From Aulostomus chinensis (lineage: Eukaryota > Chordata > Actinopteri > Syngnathiformes > Aulostomidae), in NCBI GenBank assembly GCA_037954235.1, contig JBBMOA010000004.1:6649001-6713000 (forward strand): 64,000 nucleotides of DNA, in the 5' to 3' direction. Made by a program: the position numbers and the translations under genes. This document shows, one piece after another, positions 59,510 through 64,000 of this stretch. Position 1 is the first letter of the stretch. The number at the start of each line of letters is the position of its first letter. The notes below the pieces were generated by a model that made no database searches, was not told where the DNA came from, and was given only the letters and a program-made list of their open reading frames with translations.

Positions 59510-59889
59510 CAGGACAGAGAAGATGTGGGCAGCAGCTCTGGGGACATGATGGAGAGTTCGTGGGAGTCCTGAGGATTTATGGATGTGGAAGTGGAACCTA
59601 CAGACACAATGGAAGCAGTTGAGGTCATAAAGATAAGACAGTTTCAAGAATTGTTTTACTGCCCTGCTGCAGAGTCCAGCGCAGTACAGTCAGCTCCTCC
59701 ACTGGGGCCCTGGGGCTCTGAGGGAAGGAGCCCAGCGACTGCAGGTGCTCCACACACACTCCACCATCTTCCACTTATGCAAACACACCATCAGCCTTTC
59801 CTCAGCAAAGCACTTCAATAGAGAGACTCAAACCTGTCTTCCGCCTCGCATGCATGAGTAAGCACATGCAGACACGCATTTACACAAAC

Positions 59890-60140
59890 GGGCCTGGCCG
59901 CCGTTGGAATCCCAGATTTGAACGGATTTAACTGAGTGAAAACACCCCTCTGGGAAACAGCAGAGTGGAGTGTTTATGTATTGCTTGGATTTCTCCCTCA
60001 TAAATATAAAATGAGCTCAATTAAGGCGAGCGCGCTGCGTGGGATCGCTCCTTGACATCATGGATCTAATTGAAATGAACAGCAGCTTGGCCCTCCCCTG
60101 CCGAGGCCTGCCTAATGCCATTAGAGGGGATCTGAGGGCA
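59890..60140 (+). promoter_or_regulatory. candidate conserved noncoding element
   Basis: Unique, repeat-free sequence with ATAAATATAAAATGAGCTCA, CTCAATTAAGG, GGATCTAATTGAAATGAA and CTAATGCCATTAGAGG, rich in TAAT cores, directly before a TG array. It has the texture of a developmental enhancer; unproven. Confidence 0.3.
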
Positions 60141-60141
<1 letters not shown>

Positions 60142-60194
<53 letters not shown>

Positions 60195-60290
60195 GGGGGA
60201 CTATCTGACACACATCCACCTCACTATTTAATCAAGCACTAATCCCTATTCATACCTCCACCAAGAGCAAGGACACTTATTGAATGAAGT

Positions 60291-60370
<80 letters not shown>

Positions 60371-60374
60371 CACA
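60142..60374 (+). repeat. inverted pair (GT)26 and (AC)40
   Basis: GT at 60142-60193 and AC at 60293-60374, about 100 bp apart. Confidence 0.95.
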
Positions 60375-60379
60375 GCTCA

Positions 60380-60540
60380 TCCATGCTGGAGAAGCTGTAA
60401 TAGGGGAAAAAGCACACTGTGTGCCATTAGCACCTCTAACCAGCACCAACAAGCCATTATCCATGAGTCATCTCACCATCATTAAACTGATGTGAAGCCA
60501 TAATGAGGACAAACCACATGACATGAATAAATGCAATCAA
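60380..60540 (+). promoter_or_regulatory. candidate conserved noncoding element
   Basis: Between two CA arrays lies unique sequence with GTGCCATTAGCACC, CCATTATCCATGAGTCATCT, TCATTAAACTGATGTGAAGC and CATAATGAGG. It contains an AP-1-like TGAGTCA and several ATTA cores. Inference from texture. Confidence 0.3.
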
Positions 60541-60625
60541 ACACAGCAGACGTGTGTTTTCTCTTTATTTGCACGTTGTTCCCATCTAGTGGAAATGAAA
60601 GAGTCTGCAGCAATAGCTTAATGAA

Positions 60626-60628
<3 letters not shown>

Positions 60629-60666
<38 letters not shown>

Positions 60667-61033
60667 ATGTATTTATACCTCAACACTATCGATGATGCGC
60701 TAGCACCAGGCCTGAGGCTAATAAGACCTGAAAGCTGCATGTTTCATCTTTGATTTCTCAAGCCCCGGGGTAGCTGAGGGGTCACGCACACGCTCACTCA
60801 TGCACATACTGTAGCACAAGCACAAGTGTTATGTAACTAATAGCCACGTGTTGCCGTGGGAACATGGAAGTAGCAAGGTGGTGGGAGATGGAGACACACG
60901 GAGACCAGACAGAGAGAAAGAGAAGGCTAAAAGGAGACGCAGCAAATCAATAAGATGACTGTGAGATTTTTGTTTTGAAGTCTGCTCACTCCTCCCTCCT
61001 GAAGCCAAACAACACACACATGCTGATGCGCAG

Positions 61034-61063
<30 letters not shown>
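60629..61063 (+). repeat. (AC)18 and (AC)13 arrays
   Basis: AC at 60629-60664 and 61037-61063, with unique sequence between. Confidence 0.93.
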
Positions 61064-61066
<3 letters not shown>

Positions 61067-62989
61067 CATGAGTTGCATCAGAAGGGCTGTGACCAGGTTG
61101 TTTATGCTAAAAAAAACATGGAGCTGCACCACATGTTCTCATGTTAACAGATTTGTGAGGGAAGTCATGCCTCGCGAAGCTCGTAAGTGTTTCTGGTTCT
61201 AGGATTCGTGGACCATCAGTCGTACGGTTTCATTTCCCTGGCTTCCAACAGTGATGGCAGCTATTTTCAGGAAACAGGAGATAAACGGGCTGAATAGGAA
61301 GCCTCTGCACTGCGGCCACGTAGCAAATAGCAAACACAGTTGGCAGGTCATTTTTGTGCCAAATTAAAAGCTTCACATTCACGATTCCTCTGCTCACTGG
61401 TTGTCTTGGTTTCTCCCACAAAATTCTTATTTCTAAAGAGTCAGTTGACATGGAAGCATTGAATGCTGAGTGGAGCCAAAAACACCCCCCTGTTAGCAGG
61501 TGTTGGTGGTTTTTGGGCCCATTGTGATGGGGCGATGCTGTATCGCCTAAACCTCACAACACACATTCAGAGATGCACCGGCAACTGACACTGGTGCACA
61601 GGGGTGTTGGCCGCCTTGCTAGCGCGCCTGCCTCCTCCGCTGATCTGTGACGGACGGTGCTTTCACAATGTAGAGGACATGCTGGAAAACGCATGTAAAC
61701 CTATCATATATCTGCATACCTCATCCTGTCGTCCTGCAGCACGCATCGGGGGGACGACAAAAACGTATGCAAGCACCACTTGGACCGTCACGGCAACAAT
61801 AATCTTGCTTTTAAACATGACCAAAGCAAAACTGGGCTTCTCATGTTTACGTGTTTTATATGTTTTCCTGTCTCATAAGACTTCCTTATGCTCTCTATCT
61901 CATTCTGTACGTCACTGTTATAAATACGTTTTTGCATAGCATCTTCACAAAGAAATGAGGTGGAGCGGCGAGCCATGAACTCCATTCACCAACACTTTAT
62001 TTCAGCAACAGAATACAGGCAACTGCAGCCTAACCAGTACGAGTAACCTGGCCACCTCAGGAACACACGAGCGTCACATCTGCTACACACTCGCTCCTGA
62101 AACACCGTCATCGGTCACTGTGTGATTGACTGGCTACAAAACCCTATAAGACGCGTTCACGGCATTCTGGAATAATCAGAACTGTATGACACTCGTGTAA
62201 ACTGGCTGAACATTTGATCTTCAGCACGATGAGATAGAAAAAACTTAAACACCCGCACACCAGTTACAATATAAATATTCAGCACCATTTACAACAGAAC
62301 CATCATGTGAGCTGAAGAGGCCTGAGATGAAGTCAGTCATAAAAATGTCAAGCTCCTCCACAAAATTTGTTTCTCCCAGCAGGAGAGAATAATACCTAAC
62401 ATCATGGAAAATAACTGGTCTGACCTGTAAAAGCAGCAGCCACTTTTTCTAGTGGAACTTTTTTGGGGAAGTCGTGCTCTGCTGTTACATCAGGGAGATG
62501 CAGGGAAAAGGCTATAAACGGCAAGTGCTCCAAGTCCATTTTCAAAAATCTAGGCCAGTCACTCTGACGTAACAGCCGGCGAGGAAGAGCGGAGCTGTTG
62601 CATCGCTCATGGATGTGGGGAAGTGGTTGACGGGGGATGACCACGTGTGTGCAAGCGTGTAAGAACACAACCACGTCAGCAGGCCGCATCAGGAGGCTTT
62701 CTGAGAAATCAAAATGTTGTTATTGTGACTTGACAGCTGTGTTCACACTGCATCACCATGACACTTCCTCCTGCAGCCTGAACTGGTTCAGCTGGTCTAT
62801 TTGGATCCAACTTCTACAAACTGGTGCAGTGGAGAGAGCCTCACCCTCCATTATGTGCTGGACAAACACAGATGACAAACCAAAGAAACTCTCCCAGCCA
62901 GCACCCAGAAACGGATGTACAAACATACCGAAATAAATCCACAAGTAAATACCGCCGCGTCAGTAGCAGCGGCCCAAAAGCAGGTATTA
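61064..62989. other. intergenic, no gene recognised
   Basis: A 95-codon minus-strand frame at 62402-62689 (contains LPFIAFSLHLPDVTAEHDFP) reads like a fragment of a translated dispersed repeat but I cannot assign it. The rest shows no feature I can support. Confidence 0.45.
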
Positions 62990-63430
62990 CGCTCTGCTTT
63001 TGTCCTCTGTTTCCATCCCTATTCATCACTGACCTCACAACTACTTCTCTTTGCCTCCTCACATATTTCCTCTCATCTCTGACACTGGCCATCTCCCTTC
63101 AGGCCAAGTGTCGCCATCCCTGCTGTTGCCTTGGGGATTTTTTTGGTTTGGTGGGCTTGAAGGCTGTGAGAGGGAAAGAGGTGGCGGTGGGAGATGGCAG
63201 CATGTGCCAGGTGGTAAACAGATGACAAACACTGGCCAGGGTTGTGTTGCCACGGGCAGCTGTGACTCTGAGGAACAGTTCAAACTTCCTGCAGTGCTCA
63301 GATAAGACTGGCTTTGCTGACCTTCTGCTCTGCTTAAAGCATTTAAAGAAAAGGTCATTGCGGTTTCTGGGCCAATGGAATCAAGCACTTCCCCTTTTCA
63401 GCAATGTGGTTTTGGGTGTCGCGCGCGGAC
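62990..63430 (+). promoter_or_regulatory. candidate conserved noncoding element
   Basis: The stretch lacks repeats and includes AAAGGTCATTGCGGTTTCTG (RUNX-like TGCGGTTT at 63359-63366), GGGCCAATGG (inverted CCAAT context) and CAGATAAGA. Overlapping open frames of up to 133 codons on both strands do not resemble known proteins. Confidence 0.25.
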
Positions 63431-63861
63431 GTCAAGCAGCATGGGATACATGACACACGCTGGGCGTCCTGTCTCCCTCACACTGTCTCTTTTCCCATCT
63501 GTGGCTGAACAAGACACTGGAGAATAGCTAACATAGCTGCGCCGGTTCATGTGACACTCCCCTGTGCCTTTGGCCTACTTAGTGGAGCAATCTGTACCTC
63601 CTCTAAAACAATGTTTTCACTAAGTCCTCTCCAGCTATCACACATAAAACCTGGTAGCCTGAAGTATTTCCTGTCCAAATGTCTCCTTAAACGGGACCTG
63701 TTATCCTCTTTTCTAGCAACAGATAAAACACACAACTATCAAATGCATCCAGCTAGAACCCAAAGCATTACTTTTTCAACACTCTCGACGCCAGCACCAA
63801 GCCCCCCCCCCCCACGTGTCCTTTAATCACCATGACCAGCAGACATGCGAGCTGTGGGCTA

Positions 63862-63903
63862 TGCAGGGAAAAGGCAATAAAGCTATAAGGCCTTTTCCCT
63901 GCA
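63862..63903. repeat. perfect 14-bp inverted repeat (TGCAGGGAAAAGGC)
   Basis: TGCAGGGAAAAGGC (63862-63875) pairs with GCCTTTTCCCTGCA (63890-63903) across a 14-base A/T-rich loop. A related ATGCAGGGAAAAGGCTATAA occurs at 62497-62516 without its partner. The stem is short for a microRNA precursor. Confidence 0.93.
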
Positions 63904-64000
63904 GCCAGAAAATGTTGCATCTTTGTTCAAGTCAGGTTCGATTTCCCAGCAGAACTGTAAACTTGCCAAAAGACGAGGAAATGAATTCTAGCAAAACTTC

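Noticed and set aside
35801..60374. Open frames of poly-(His-Thr) or poly-(Cys-Val)
   Set aside because: Translations of CA/TG arrays, not genes.

Overview
The window is vertebrate nuclear DNA, almost certainly from a teleost fish. The evidence is very dense (CA)n/(TG)n microsatellites, long G and C runs, tRNA-derived SINEs with fish-type tails, a non-LTR retrotransposon fragment, large introns and no long open frames. The only gene I can name is the 5' half of net1 (neuroepithelial cell-transforming gene 1, a RhoA guanine-nucleotide exchange factor). It lies on the minus strand.

net1 layout, in transcription order: a TATA-less CpG-rich promoter (about 25624-25830); coding exon 1 (25487-25623); intron 1 (8671 bp); exon 2 (16752-16815); intron 2 (9297 bp, holding a degenerate LINE in gene orientation); exon 3 (7392-7454); then intron 3, which runs off the left edge. 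Inside intron 3 sits a second, TATA-driven promoter (TATA box 2032-2038) and the alternative first coding exon (1702-1794) of the short NET1A isoform. The frames join cleanly: exon 1 leaves two bases that exon 2 completes to Arg, and exons 2, 3 and 1A end in phase 0. The exons for the Dbl-homology and PH domains are not in the window. The three long-isoform exons carry two basic clusters where mammalian NET1 has nuclear localisation signals. The NET1A exon replaces them, so the two promoters give a nuclear and a more cytoplasmic form.

From 26 kb to 64 kb (upstream of net1) I recognise no coding exon. This part is repeat-rich, with about 20 dinucleotide arrays between 34.7 and 50 kb. It contains a TIR-bounded element with a telomere-like 35-bp minisatellite of about 22 units (34805-35800) and a one-unit sibling in the opposite orientation (30069-30275). 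It also holds a piggyBac-like MITE with TTAA target duplications (58880-59509), a foldback element (46133-46371), a roughly 1-kb satellite of GATTCA-type units (57262-58240) and several perfect palindromes.

A few stretches have the texture of conserved vertebrate noncoding elements: about 12390-13460 in net1 intron 2, 36590-36850, 56290-56420 (octamer abutting a homeodomain site), 59890-60140, 60380-60540 and 62990-63430. These are inferences from motif content and would need an alignment. I found no bacterial-type genes, CRISPR arrays or viral genes.
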